This document shows positions 1 through 10,038 of a stretch of 64,000 bases of DNA, one piece after another (the stretch's first letter is position 1; each line of letters opens with the position of its first letter). Below the pieces are notes generated by a model. That model was not told the DNA's origin, did not search any database, and saw only the letters and a list, made by a program, of their open reading frames with translations. Origin of the DNA: Smallanthus sonchifolius (Eukaryota; Streptophyta; Magnoliopsida; Asterales; Asteraceae); assembly GCA_023525975.1 (NCBI GenBank), contig CM042030.1, positions 32,482,350 to 32,546,349 of the forward strand. Direction: 5' to 3'. The position numbers were made by a program, and so were the translations under genes.

Positions 1-128
1 TACTTGTTTTCCCGTTGGGGGAGAAACATGCACGCAGGCAATCATACATTTACTTGTTTTCCCGTGAGGAGAAACTGGCACTCAAACAAACATTATTTTA
101 CATGTTTTTCTCGTTGGGGGAGAAAACA
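1..128 (+). repeat. Minisatellite units in B 5' LTR
   Basis: Two to three units of about 64 bp are visible. Each carries acttgttttcccgt followed by a g-rich ggggagaaac block, so each unit can fold back on itself. The array is cut by the window start. The equivalent array in the 3' LTR is at 25236-25446. Confidence 0.7.
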
Positions 129-796
129 TGACGCAAACTATTTTGATTATTGTAATTCCTATGTTATCACTGTTGAGAATAAGCGTAACACACTATCATC
201 AAAGTCCTCACACATATCGGACCGTTAATATGGAATTAGCGAGGTAATTTTGGTAGTACTACTGGGTTTGACAAGCCCCACCCGCGTTAGTCATGCTAAC
301 TCGATTGGAGGTCGAACGGGAGAAATATTGACCTTAACACATTCACCATGGTTGATAGACATGGTGGGAGGTAAACAAACATCACTGTCAGCTTCGGTTA
401 CGAGCGCTTTAGTAAGACATGAACATACATTAGCTACCTATTGATACACATATTGAATGTACATAATCTGGCACACGCTACTTACAAACTGAAACCTGTG
501 AACTCACTAACCTAGTGTTGACACATTTTCTTACATGTTTTCTTAGGTCGCTAAGTACAAGTGCACACTAGAGCATGCATGGAGTCTAGTAAGCTTTTCA
601 AGCATTGATCAAACGTTTATTATGTTTTCTTTTTAGACTTGACTTGGGCGCATTTGTTTACGCATTTAGTACTCTACTTAACGCTTCCGCATTCACTCTG
701 AACTTTTATGATATTTTATTTATATCCCATATAGTGTCGTTTGATGTAACTGATGTCGGCGATCCTGGTTTGTCACACGCATGATGATAAAACTCC
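1..796 (+). repeat. 3' part of the 5' LTR of element B
   Basis: This stretch aligns by eye with the last part of B's 3' LTR (from about 25318 to 26103), including the sector with tttgacaa and the gcgttagt..gctaactcgatt segment and the TTACGCTTCCGCATT-like end sector. It stops at aaaactcc (796), before the terminal tgtgaca, and runs directly into reverse transcriptase sequence. The LTR terminus, PBS and all of gag were therefore deleted. About 2.2 kb of the LTR lies left of the window. Confidence 0.8.
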
Positions 797-1608
797 AAGT
801 GTGAATTCTGGAATCGCGGAGTGGAATTCCTAGGGCATGTAGTCAATAAGAAAGGAATACATGTCGATCCATCCAAAATAGAAGCCATCAAGGATTGGGC
901 GGCACCGACAACTCCGATGGAGGTGCGATAATTTCTAGGATTGGCCGGATATTACCATCGTTTCATCAAGGGATTCTCTAAGATTGCTCAACCCCTCACT
1001 GCCCTGACTAAAAAGGGTAAACCTTATAACTGGGGAGACACCCAGGAGTTAACATTTCAACTGCTTAAACAGAAACTCTGCAGTGCACCCATCCTATCTC
1101 TTCCAGAGGGAACGGATGATTTTGTAGTGTACTGCGATGCATCGATTCAAGGTCTTGGTTGTGTACTAATGCAACGCGATAAAGTGATCACATACGCTTC
1201 TTGTCAGCTGAAAATTCATGAGAAGAAATACACGACTCATGACTTTGAGTTGGGAGCCGTGGTATTTGCACTAAAGATTTGGAGACATTACTTGTATGGT
1301 ACCAAGTGCACTATTTACACCGATCACAAGAGTCTTCAGCACATCTTGGAACAGAAAGAGTTAAACATGCGACAACGTCGTTGGATAGAACTCTTGAATG
1401 ACTATGATTGTGCAATGAAGTACCATCCGGGCAAGGCTAATATAGTAGCCGATGCCCTAAGCCAAAAGGAAACCAAACCCAAATGGGTTCTAGTGTACGG
1501 AGACTTAAGGGAATTGGTTATGGATGAAACTCACAAATCCCGATACTCTATTCATCCATGTTCCGGCAAAATGTACCATGACCTAAAAGTGCTATACTGG
1601 TGTCCAAA
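797..1608 (+). pseudogene. Gypsy pol fragment: RT C-terminus, RNase H and start of integrase (element B)
   Basis: One reading frame, interrupted by a TAA at 929-931, encodes the RT thumb/connection region, RNase H and the first part of integrase. Visible motifs are FLGHVV and GLAGYYHRFI in RT, YCDASIQGLG and YTDHKSLQHI in RNase H, and DALSQKE at the RNase H-integrase linker. Compared with the C and A copies, about 60 codons between KPK and LRELVMDE are missing, which removes the linker before the integrase zinc domain. Upstream, the frame joins LTR sequence at 796/797 with no start codon. Downstream it is cut at KVLYWCP by solo LTR L2a and resumes at 21862. It cannot be functional. Confidence 0.88.
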
Positions 1609-3959
1609 TGTAAGGCCTCAAACCCGGGAGGCCTCACTTGTAGAATTTACTCATTTACAAACAGTTCTTAAACTTGAATATCAAAATAACGCAGCGGAAA
1701 ATTTCATTCAAACATAATCATAACTCTGTTCAACATGCGGAAGCGTAACATAGTCTGATACATAAACATAACATAAACTAATCATAATGGGATGCCAGTC
1801 TTCATATCATCCGGGTAACTCATCAAGCCGCCCAACATCACCGTCCATCATCATAACCTGCCTTAACATGAATGTGCATACCAAAAGTCAGCTACGCTGG
1901 TGAGTTCTAGCTTTTCATAAAACATTAACTTCAAATCTTTTCCAAAAACATAACTTCATAATTCATTTAATAAAAGCGTACGAAAACATGCAATAACATA
2001 ACATAACATCGTAAACATAAGTCAACGAATATATCGAATCTGCGCCTTCTCATAACCGTCAAATCCAAACATCGCATACTGGTGGAATGACCCTAAGATC
2101 TCCACCACTAGGCCCTTCAACACCGTACTATCCTTAGGGCGGAGAAACCTAGGGCCAGATACTTTGGTCATTCGACACCGAACTTCAGGCACGGCATCAC
2201 AAGGATGGCACGTACCAAACATCAAGCATTGTACCCCGTAAGGCACCAGTACCAAACTTCAAGCACTGCACCCCGTAAGACACAATACCAAACTTCAAGC
2301 ACGACTACCCCGCAAGGTAAAATCGTACCAACTTGAAGGATCACGGTAATCCCCTTGGTGACCGTCATCAATCCAGTTGTACAAAAGTTGGCCAGCCACA
2401 AAGGCCCCTAAAAGGTAAAGGCCCATAACATACATTCCATACCCATAACCTTCATTCCCTAAGGAATACTGGAAGATTCGTTTGTTTGTGACTTTCATAA
2501 ACATTCACTTCTTTTACTTCAAAACTTCAGTTAAAGCATTCGTACGTTTTATTAAAAATCATTCATTCATTCATAAACACTTCGTATGCTTATTTTGGCA
2601 AAATATTTCATAAACACTTCTTTCGTAACCTTTCGTTCCAAAATATCGTTCATAAACATCATTTTATAAAACGTCACATACATCATTCATAAACATCGTT
2701 TTATAAAATAGTCACATCGTTACGTATGCACACCAGCCCAAAAATATTATTCAAAACATTTAAAAAAGGGCTTCTAGAACTCACCTGATAAGCTAGTCTC
2801 GTTGTCCTAATCGAAGGCTCAACAATGTCACGCACGATATGAATTGAGTAGTTAAATACACATCAGATCCTATCCCGACTCTAACAGTTTATGTGACAAC
2901 CCGGACTTTTCAAGTAGTACCATTAGAAATTATGTTAAATTTCCTGTTAAAACCTAACCCAGTTAACTCGATATTTAATCCCAAGGGCTAATTCTGATCT
3001 TAAAACAACAAGGACTAGTTGTGTGAATAAGCAAAATCAAATCAATTGACTCCTCAAAGTCAAAATCAAAAGGTTTTGGTTCTTGTTGACTTTTAAAGTC
3101 AAACCCGTGACATTTTGATTCAAATTCGCATTCATGCTAAATGATATACCAAAATTCGTAACTAGTGTATACAATCAGACTCTTAACGAACTTAATTATA
3201 ACTTAATCATCACCATTACACTAAATTTAAACTGAATTAATGGGTGTTAAACCATAACCGTCGACTCTATGTCTTACTCAATCGAATTCGACTGTAATCG
3301 GTTACTAATTGGCAAACCAACACACTGCACACCTAAATCGATTCTCTCTGAAACCTCTGTACTCGTCAAGTTCATCGGATTCATAGCAAAAGCCACTGGA
3401 AATTGAACCAGTCATCGTCGGACCTGTTTTAGTCGACCTCCACCGTCCCGACATCAATTCATGTAACTAGATACATCATCAGCTTCGTTTTCATCTCTTA
3501 AATGAAAGCCCTAACTCAATTAGGGCTTACATTATCAATTCGATCGAAATCAATAATCTAGGGTTCATCACTGACCAGTTTAATCGAACCCTAGTCTAGA
3601 CCCAATCAAAATACAATTAACCTATACAGTTGGATTCACAATACCATTTTCATTGAAAGCCCTCTGTCAATTCGATGTTCTATTATACAAATTGTTGTAA
3701 CCCGTAATCTAGGGCTCTTATGAAACCAGATTGTCAAATTCAACTCTAAACCGTATTGAAATCAAATTCAATCACATCATTAGACTCGTAATCGTCTGTA
3801 GAGTGAAAGCCCTATGAAATATCGGGCTTCCATTATCGAATTGATCATGATCCAGTAATTAGGGTTCATCTTGTAAACAATTTGGGGTTTTCGATCTTTA
3901 ACACAAAATTAATGCAATTAAACCACATCATCAGATTCGTAATGTTGTTTTTTGTCAAA

Positions 3960-5225
3960 GAGAAAGAAAAAGAGAAGGAGAAAGAGAAAGAAAATAAATC
4001 CACTGGTGCTGAGCCTTGTCATCCAGTCGACTTGACTAAGGATGATGATAAAGACAAGGATCCTGAAGCCGGTCCTAGTGGAGGTGAGCACCAAGCTTTG
4101 GCGATTGTGCCCATCTCTTCTATTCCAATGGCTGAGGGGGAGTCTACTCAGTAAGAGGGTGGCTGAAGTACTTAAGGACTTATCTGATGATGAGATCCTA
4201 TATCTAGAGCCTGACTATTCTAAAGAAGCACAGATCGATGCTCTCTTCAATCTAGAAGAAGGAGAGATCGACTCTGGTGATGACTGGAATGATGAAGATG
4301 AGGACGTGGTAATAGAGATTCCCAAGGGCGACGGGGAAGGAGAGTACGAGTTAGAGGATGGTGAGATCTTTGAAGTACCATCGCTCGAATCTCTGCTCGA
4401 AACAGGCTCAGTTGACATGGCAAGTAATGTTGAAGCTACAACTGTAGCCTCCCCAGTCGACCCTACACTTGTGGACCCTGAGGCACCAAAAGATAAAGAC
4501 ATGCCTTCTGCATCATCTAAGGGTCCAGCTCCCGTGTGGCAAAAGACGTCCATCACAGACAAGCACGGAGCTACATGTATGATCTTGGCTGTTAGGTTTG
4601 AGGAGGACAAGCAGCTGTTCGCCATCAAAAGATCTGGGGGGTTCAATACTTGAAACCAACCAGTGAGGCGTTCAACTCTTTGCCCAAGTACGACCTTGTG
4701 AACCTTGCAAACCGTGACCTGCTGAGTCACTCGAGTCATGCGGTCGCAATGGGTTTGTGGGTAACACTACAGCGGGAAGCAAGATCAGGGAAATTCGAAT
4801 ACTTCAAGCCTCAAGTGCCCAGAAGAGTCAAGGATAAGCACGCTGTACATCCTGTGACTAAGAAGCACATAAAGAGATTGGTATACAAGCCAGTGCGATG
4901 TGAAACTAAGATTCCCCTGAGCAAGTTACCTCAGGATATTCTTGGTGACATGTGGTACTGGTACTTTGATCCAAAAACGGGCGAGGCTGTGGTTATGGGT
5001 AAAGGTAAGTCAGCAAGTGGAAACATGGTGCCAAAGGAAGTGATCAGGATATTTGATGAAGTCTGCTTCATCAACTTTTCTGTGAACGATCTGGAGGTAC
5101 TAGCCGATAAGTACTGCATCCACACTGACGAATGGACAAAGCAACTTTCTGCCAAATACAGCAAGTTGATCAAGTTCTGTCTTGAATACAAAAAGAAGAT
5201 GGAAGCTAAGGAACCAGTGCTGTGA
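3960..5225 (+). pseudogene. 3' extra ORF of Copia P (SIRE-type, unknown function), broken
   Basis: The coding sense runs through three frames: about 3960-4154, then about 4155-4640, then about 4640 to the TGA at 5223-5225, so there are at least two frameshifts. The first part is Lys/Glu-rich. The middle is strongly acidic (Asp/Glu runs such as GDDWNDEDED). The last about 190 residues are basic and mixed, starting at a SGGVQYLKP-type motif that is also found in the Copia H ORF on the other side of the window. SIRE-like Copia elements of eudicots often carry an ORF of this kind between pol and the 3' LTR, sometimes called env-like. I see no signal peptide or membrane helix here. It ends about 50 bp before the polypurine tract, as expected. 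Confidence 0.7.
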
Positions 5226-5284
5226 AGACTGAAGATTGAAGACTGAAGACAATGAAGATCCCGAGCTGTTGTCAAGGGGGAGTT

Positions 5285-5826
5285 TGTTGATGCACTTTCC
5301 TGTGACAACACTCTGGATAGAGTCTTAGTTTGTATTTCTAATATCTGTAATTTGTCTTTGTATGTAAGAGTCGTTATGTAATAGTTTATTGAGTTGTATT
5401 TACTTTTACATACTGTATGTTGCATTTCTTCTAAGTGTTTTGCGCACTTACATGTGCGCAGGAGAAAGCTCCTGCATACTTAGCAAGTACGCAGGAAGAC
5501 CCATGCTTACTTGCTAAATACGCAAGAGCATTTGGTCCGGCGCACTTGCTAAGTGCGCAGGCATCAGGTCTGTATAAATAGGTTTGGTTCACAGAGGATA
5601 AGTACGCAGAACTCATATCTTAGACGAACTCAGTTTGTTAAGTACGCAATTTGTAATCTCTCTGTAACCGTCGAGTGTTTATAATAGAAAGAGCTTTTAT
5701 TGTGACTCTCGTGTTTGGTTTACTTTGTTATAGTTAGACTCTCCGCCTAGTCACGGGTATTTCGCACCCGGTCCGACTAGTAGACCACTTGCATGCAACG
5801 ATCCGTCACACACGAAAGGACCTACA
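5285..5826 (+). repeat. LTR of Copia P
   Basis: It starts tgttgatgcac directly after a purine-rich caagggggagt tract and ends gacctaca, two bases before a PBS. TATA-like tataaata lies at 5573-5580. A palindrome array (about 5446-5563) sits immediately upstream of the TATA box. The terminal TG...CCTACA ends match those of the Copia H LTR (59369-59807, minus). Because extra-ORF sequence lies upstream and leader sequence downstream, this single LTR serves as both 3' and 5' LTR. Confidence 0.8.
5446..5563 (+). repeat. Palindrome array in the U3 of the Copia P LTR
   Basis: Several inverted repeats of 18-24 bp can be read, for example gcgcacttacatgtgcgc, ctgcatacttagcaagtacg with a final cagg, and gcgcacttgctaagtgcgc. 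They are separated by about 10-bp linkers. The array ends about 10 bp before the TATA box, so it occupies a promoter-proximal position. The core (cg.actt...aagt.cg) recurs in L2b and in the Copia P leader. Confidence 0.8.
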
Positions 5827-5828
5827 AG

Positions 5829-5840
5829 TGGTATCATAGC
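5829..5840 (+). promoter_or_regulatory. Primer binding site of Copia P (initiator tRNA-Met)
   Basis: tggtatcatagc lies two bases after the LTR end and matches the usual plant tggtatcagagc PBS with one mismatch. Confidence 0.75.
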
Positions 5841-6149
5841 ATTGCTCTTGAATTCGAGTGTTGTAAGTGAGTTTGGAGACGTTTTTACTGAGTTCTACAA
5901 GCAAAAAGATGTAGTTTTGTTGATTTTTGTGATAAAAAAGGGGTAGCTCTTGAGGACTTTTTTAGAAGCAAAAATCTCTCAAAAAACCAATTTTTGTTGT
6001 GTATTTGTGTTATTTGAGCATCAAAGGTTGGTTAGAAACAAGTTTCTGACCCTTTGGCGCATTTGAATTAATCATCAGGCAAATTTTTACCATCTCCGGC
6101 GATTTTCCAGTCACCGGAAAAGGTTGGTGAGAGTTGCTGAAAAGGTATC

Positions 6150-6382
6150 CTGCATACTTACCATTTTTGGCAAAAAGTACAGTTTTCTGCGTACTTACTA
6201 AATACGCAAGAGTTATCTCCTACTTACTTACAAGTGCGCAAGACTGAACTTGTGCGAACTTAAGTTATATCCTGTGTACTTAATCATTTCCTCCTGCGTA
6301 CTTACAAGTACGCAAGAGTAAGTCTTAAATACGCAAGACTATTTCTCAAGTGCGCAAAGCCAATCCCAAGTGCGCAACTGTG
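6150..6382 (+). repeat. Second palindrome-rich array, in the Copia P leader
   Basis: Between the PBS and gag, at least seven pieces of the ctgcgtactt...aagtacgcag type recur, some as full palindromes (ctgcgtacttacaagtacgc at about 6295-6314) and some as single arms. This array lies downstream of the LTR and would be in the RNA. It ends about 35 bp before the gag ATG. Confidence 0.75.
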
Positions 6383-6416
6383 TCTGATTTTTCTGAGTTT
6401 TGACTAAGTGTTCACT

Positions 6417-8528
6417 ATGTCGAACCTTCAGAATCTTGGAAACATGTTAAACTATGATAATGAGATCGGTACACCTCAGAAACCACCAAAGTTGCTAAAC
6501 GTAAACGATTATTCTAATTGGAAAGCACGTTTTGAGCACTACATTTCGTATACCGACTCATCACTATGGATACCAATCCTTGAGGGATATAAGCATCCCA
6601 CACACATCTATCTTGATGATGAATTGCCCAAGCCTATTTCTAAACTCGATGAGGAAGAAAAGAAAGCATATGATCGAGAGAAGAAGACACTAGGTTCGAT
6701 CACTATGGCATTAACTCGGGAATTGTTCCACAGTTTTCGAGGGTATGACAATTCTAAGGATCTCTAGAAAGCTTTATAGAAGAGATTTGAAGGAAATAGT
6801 GACATCAAGAAGAGTAAGCGGGATCTTCTCAGGAAGCAGTATGAGTGCTTCAGATTTTTTGAGAACGAATCTCTAGATGACCTCATCTCTAGGTTCTATC
6901 ATTTACAAGCTGAGTTGAAGGCTTTTGACCTCAAGTATCCGGCTGAAGAGATGGTGGAAAATTTTTTGGATGCTTTACCACCCAAATTTGAGATGTACAC
7001 AACCCTGATGAGGGAAAATCCTAAATTCTATGAGTTGACAGTAGAGGAAGCAATAGGAAAGATTCAAGCTCATGAAATGAACTTGAAAAGAAAGAAGAGC
7101 TCTGGAAGACCCCAGATACAAGACACTTCTATGTATCATGGGACGACTTCCACATCTAATTCATCTGGCTCTGGAATTGCTCTCTTCACTGGAAATCCTA
7201 TTGAAGAAGACCACTCAACTGGGTGTGGTGGTCATGCTTGCTATGCTTCAGGATCAGGGTTGGGGTCTCATCATCAAAAAACCTCAATAAATCCTCCTGC
7301 TACGTTCTCAGCTAACAACTCATCTATAGCCAGAATAGTTGAAGATCATGTAGCATTATTCTCATCTTGTATGCTTGCATATGAAAACTTCATAGGTGGG
7401 AAGCTTACTGATCCAGAGACGATTGAGGAAGATTTTAATCAAGTGGATCCTGATGACATGGAGGACATGGATATTCAATGGAATATGGCCATGCTTTTGA
7501 GGAGAGCCAAGCGTTTCCTGAACAGAACAGGAAGAAAGTTTATTGGCGGGCATCCTAATGCCAAGGTCGGGTTTGACAAATCTAAGGCCAAATGCTACAA
7601 GTGTCTGAACTATGGACACTTTGCTCGTGAGTGTCAGAAAGACAAAGCACCTGCCTCTCGTTTTACCCGACCCAGCCAAGGAAACAGCCATGGCCAAAAC
7701 AATCCAAACCACCACAATCAATGCCAAAGTGGAACGTCCAATGCACTGGTAGCATAACAGGACGACAGCTTTGATTGGGGCGTTCATCTGGAGGATGCCA
7801 TCATCGCATAAACACAGGTTGGTCTCATGGCTGAGATCATGGAAATGATGGAAGCAGAGAGAAGGGAAGCTTCTATGGCTGACCTAAAAGAATCTACTAC
7901 TGCTGCTACAGAGGAAGAGGAGGAAGCTAAAGGAAAGGAAGCTTCTGTAGCTGAGAAAGAGGAATCGACTACTGCTGTTGCTCTCATGGCCATTGGAGAA
8001 GCAACAAGTTCATATCATGAGGTAGACTCTAATCCCTTTTCTGTTGTTTCATGTTCTAAGTGTCTAGAGCTAAAACTTGAAAACTCTAAGCTCCAAGACA
8101 AAATCGAACCCCTAAGTATGGCAGCTCTAAACTATAAAGAAAACGAAAAACATTTTAAAGAGTCTATTGAAACATTGAAAAAGGAAAAACGTGAGTATTC
8201 TTTAAAAATGAGCGATCAACAGCTTCACTTAGATATTGCTTATAAGGGGTTAGAAAAACGGAACAATGAAATTAACAAACTGCAAAATGAGATCCTCCAG
8301 TTAAAATGCACAAATGAGAAGTTGAAAAACTCTCGCTTTGTGGTGGAACACTACGAATCTGTAGTGAGGAAAATGAATGGTCTAGGTCTTGGTACCAATG
8401 CCATTCCTCCACCAATCAGTGGGTAGTTTGTCAATGGCTTATTAGACATTGATCTCACTTGTCTAGATGAGTCCTCTGATAAGGATGATTTGCCTAAAAA
8501 GGATGAATCCTTAAGAAAGTGCATCAAC
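6417..8528 (+). pseudogene. Copia P gag (UBN2-type, SIRE-like), broken
   Basis: I take the start at ATG 6417 (MSNLQNLGN). The same frame continues to the Copia/LTR junction at about 8528 but holds stops at 6765, 6774, 7755, 7809 and 8424. The N-terminus has the plant Copia gag signature (NVNDYSNWKARFEHYI). A CCHC zinc knuckle, CYKCLNYGHFARECQ, is at about 7591-7635. After it come a Glu-rich segment and a long coiled-coil-like stretch (about 8050-8350). The last part (GLGLGTNAIPPPISG) resembles the region ahead of protease in SIRE-like elements. Protease, integrase and RT are absent. Gag would form the virus-like particle and bind RNA; this copy is dead. Confidence 0.85.
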
Positions 8529-8829
8529 AAAAAGCCCTATGATTTTATCAATTTTTATTATCAGAATACTTCGATTCAATTCTAACTTATCAAAGCGGAG
8601 TTTCGAACCAATTTTCAGTAATTAATCGACCTAAACCATGCCGTTTTTAAATTAAAACCATGCTTAGGTTCGCGATTCCTAGGGTATTAAAACCCCTCTA
8701 CTGTTTCAATCGGTTACACCGGAATCGACGGATCAGGGCTGAGTTTCGATCGTGAATGGGTTTGGGAAGGAGAACCACTTGAACATGGATGTTAAAATAA
8801 TTTAACCCGGGTATCAATCGCGATACCCT

Positions 8830-8898
8830 AGCGGGCGGGACTGGTTAATGACTTGTGAGTGTGTGGGAGAGACCCGGGTTCGAGGCCAGGCTCCCACA
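8830..8898 (+). other. tRNA-like hairpin with B box, A 5' LTR
   Basis: The arms gtgggag and ctcccac enclose an inner cccgg stem. A B-box match, ggttcgaggcc, lies at 8877-8887, with a T-rich tail (attttcttt) a few bases later. The A-box region (tagcgggcggg, 8830-8840) matches only weakly. Confidence 0.6.
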
Positions 8899-10038
8899 TC
8901 TATTTTCTTTGAGCAATTTCTGATATATTAAATTAATAAAAATCAAACTTTTTAATATTATATTACTATGTAAATGTGTTTTAACCCGGGAAACAGCCCG
9001 TAGGCTCGGGTTTGAATTATTAACATATTTTTATAAATTATACCCACTTTTATAAATAATATATTGTTATTATTATCAAGTAAAAATAATATGTTTATAT
9101 TATTTTTAAGCCGTAAATTCTATAAAATAATACGCTTATATTATTTTCAAACTCTGACCCGTATTATTAAATAATATATATTTATATTATTTCGAATCAT
9201 TTTATAACATCGTGTATCGATTGAGACTAAATAATATTATAATTAGTTATATTATTTACTCGTATATATATATATATATTTATCTTCTCAATTTTCATGA
9301 ATGACAAAATACCCGATTTTATTTATTATTATTTCTGTCATTCGTCGCGTAAAGTAATCCCTAACTCCGTGGACACTTTCGTCCACTCTTGAATATAAGA
9401 GCGGTTCTTTAAGACGCTTCTTTCCGTGTCACCGTCACAATTCCCATTATCATCCCTAATCTATGTGTTTATAATTTTAGGACATTCGTAGGTCTTTTGA
9501 GACTTACACTCGTGGTTCCAACTTACCTCTAGGGTGAAACTACCTTCAACGCAAAGCAGGTGAGTTTTCACGGCCCCTTTTACTGTTTTAAGTTGGGGGA
9601 GAAAACATGACTAAACGATTTTGGATTTTATAAATTCGTATGATATCAATGTTAAATGCTAATTGTAACACACTATCACAGAAAGTCCTTAACTAATATC
9701 GGACCGTTAATATGGATCTTAGCAAGGTAATATTTAGTAGTACTACTGGGTTTGACAAATCTCACCCGCGTTAGTCGTGCTAACTCGATTAGATATCGAA
9801 CGGGTGAAATGTTATCCTACTCACACCGCCAGTGTTGATAGACCTGGCAGGAGGCAATAAACAAACAGTCAGCTTCGGTTGCGAGCGCTTGAGCTGAAAA
9901 TGAACATAGGTTAGCTACCTATAGATACATATTGAATGAACATAAATCCGGTAAACGCTTATTTACATATATTGAAACCTGTGGACTCACCAACCTCGTG
10001 TTGACATATTTACTTACATGTTTTCTCAGGTCGCTAAG

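Larger units (their letters stand above)
3960..8528 (+). mobile_element. Copia P: circularly permuted fragment of a SIRE-like Copia element
   Basis: The order is 3' extra ORF (3960-5225), polypurine tract (about 5273-5282), one LTR (5285-5826), PBS (5829-5840), leader and gag (6417-8528). That is the order expected across the junction of a one-LTR circle or of two head-to-tail copies. No LTR flanks the outside and most of pol is absent. Its host site is recognisable because the 3' LTR of A reads straight through (gtcaaaagccc at about 19259). The left junction reads gtcaaag and the right junction acaaaaagccc; only a short a-rich overlap is shared, with no convincing 5-bp duplication. Confidence 0.75.

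Noticed and set aside
4215..4739. 174-codon minus-strand ORF opposite the Copia P extra ORF
   Set aside because: It is an antisense shadow of the acidic coding sequence. The plus-strand product has a matching relative in Copia H.
8830..8898. Functional tRNA gene
   Set aside because: There is a B box, but no full cloverleaf with a readable anticodon arm and acceptor stem. It repeats at the same LTR position in every element.
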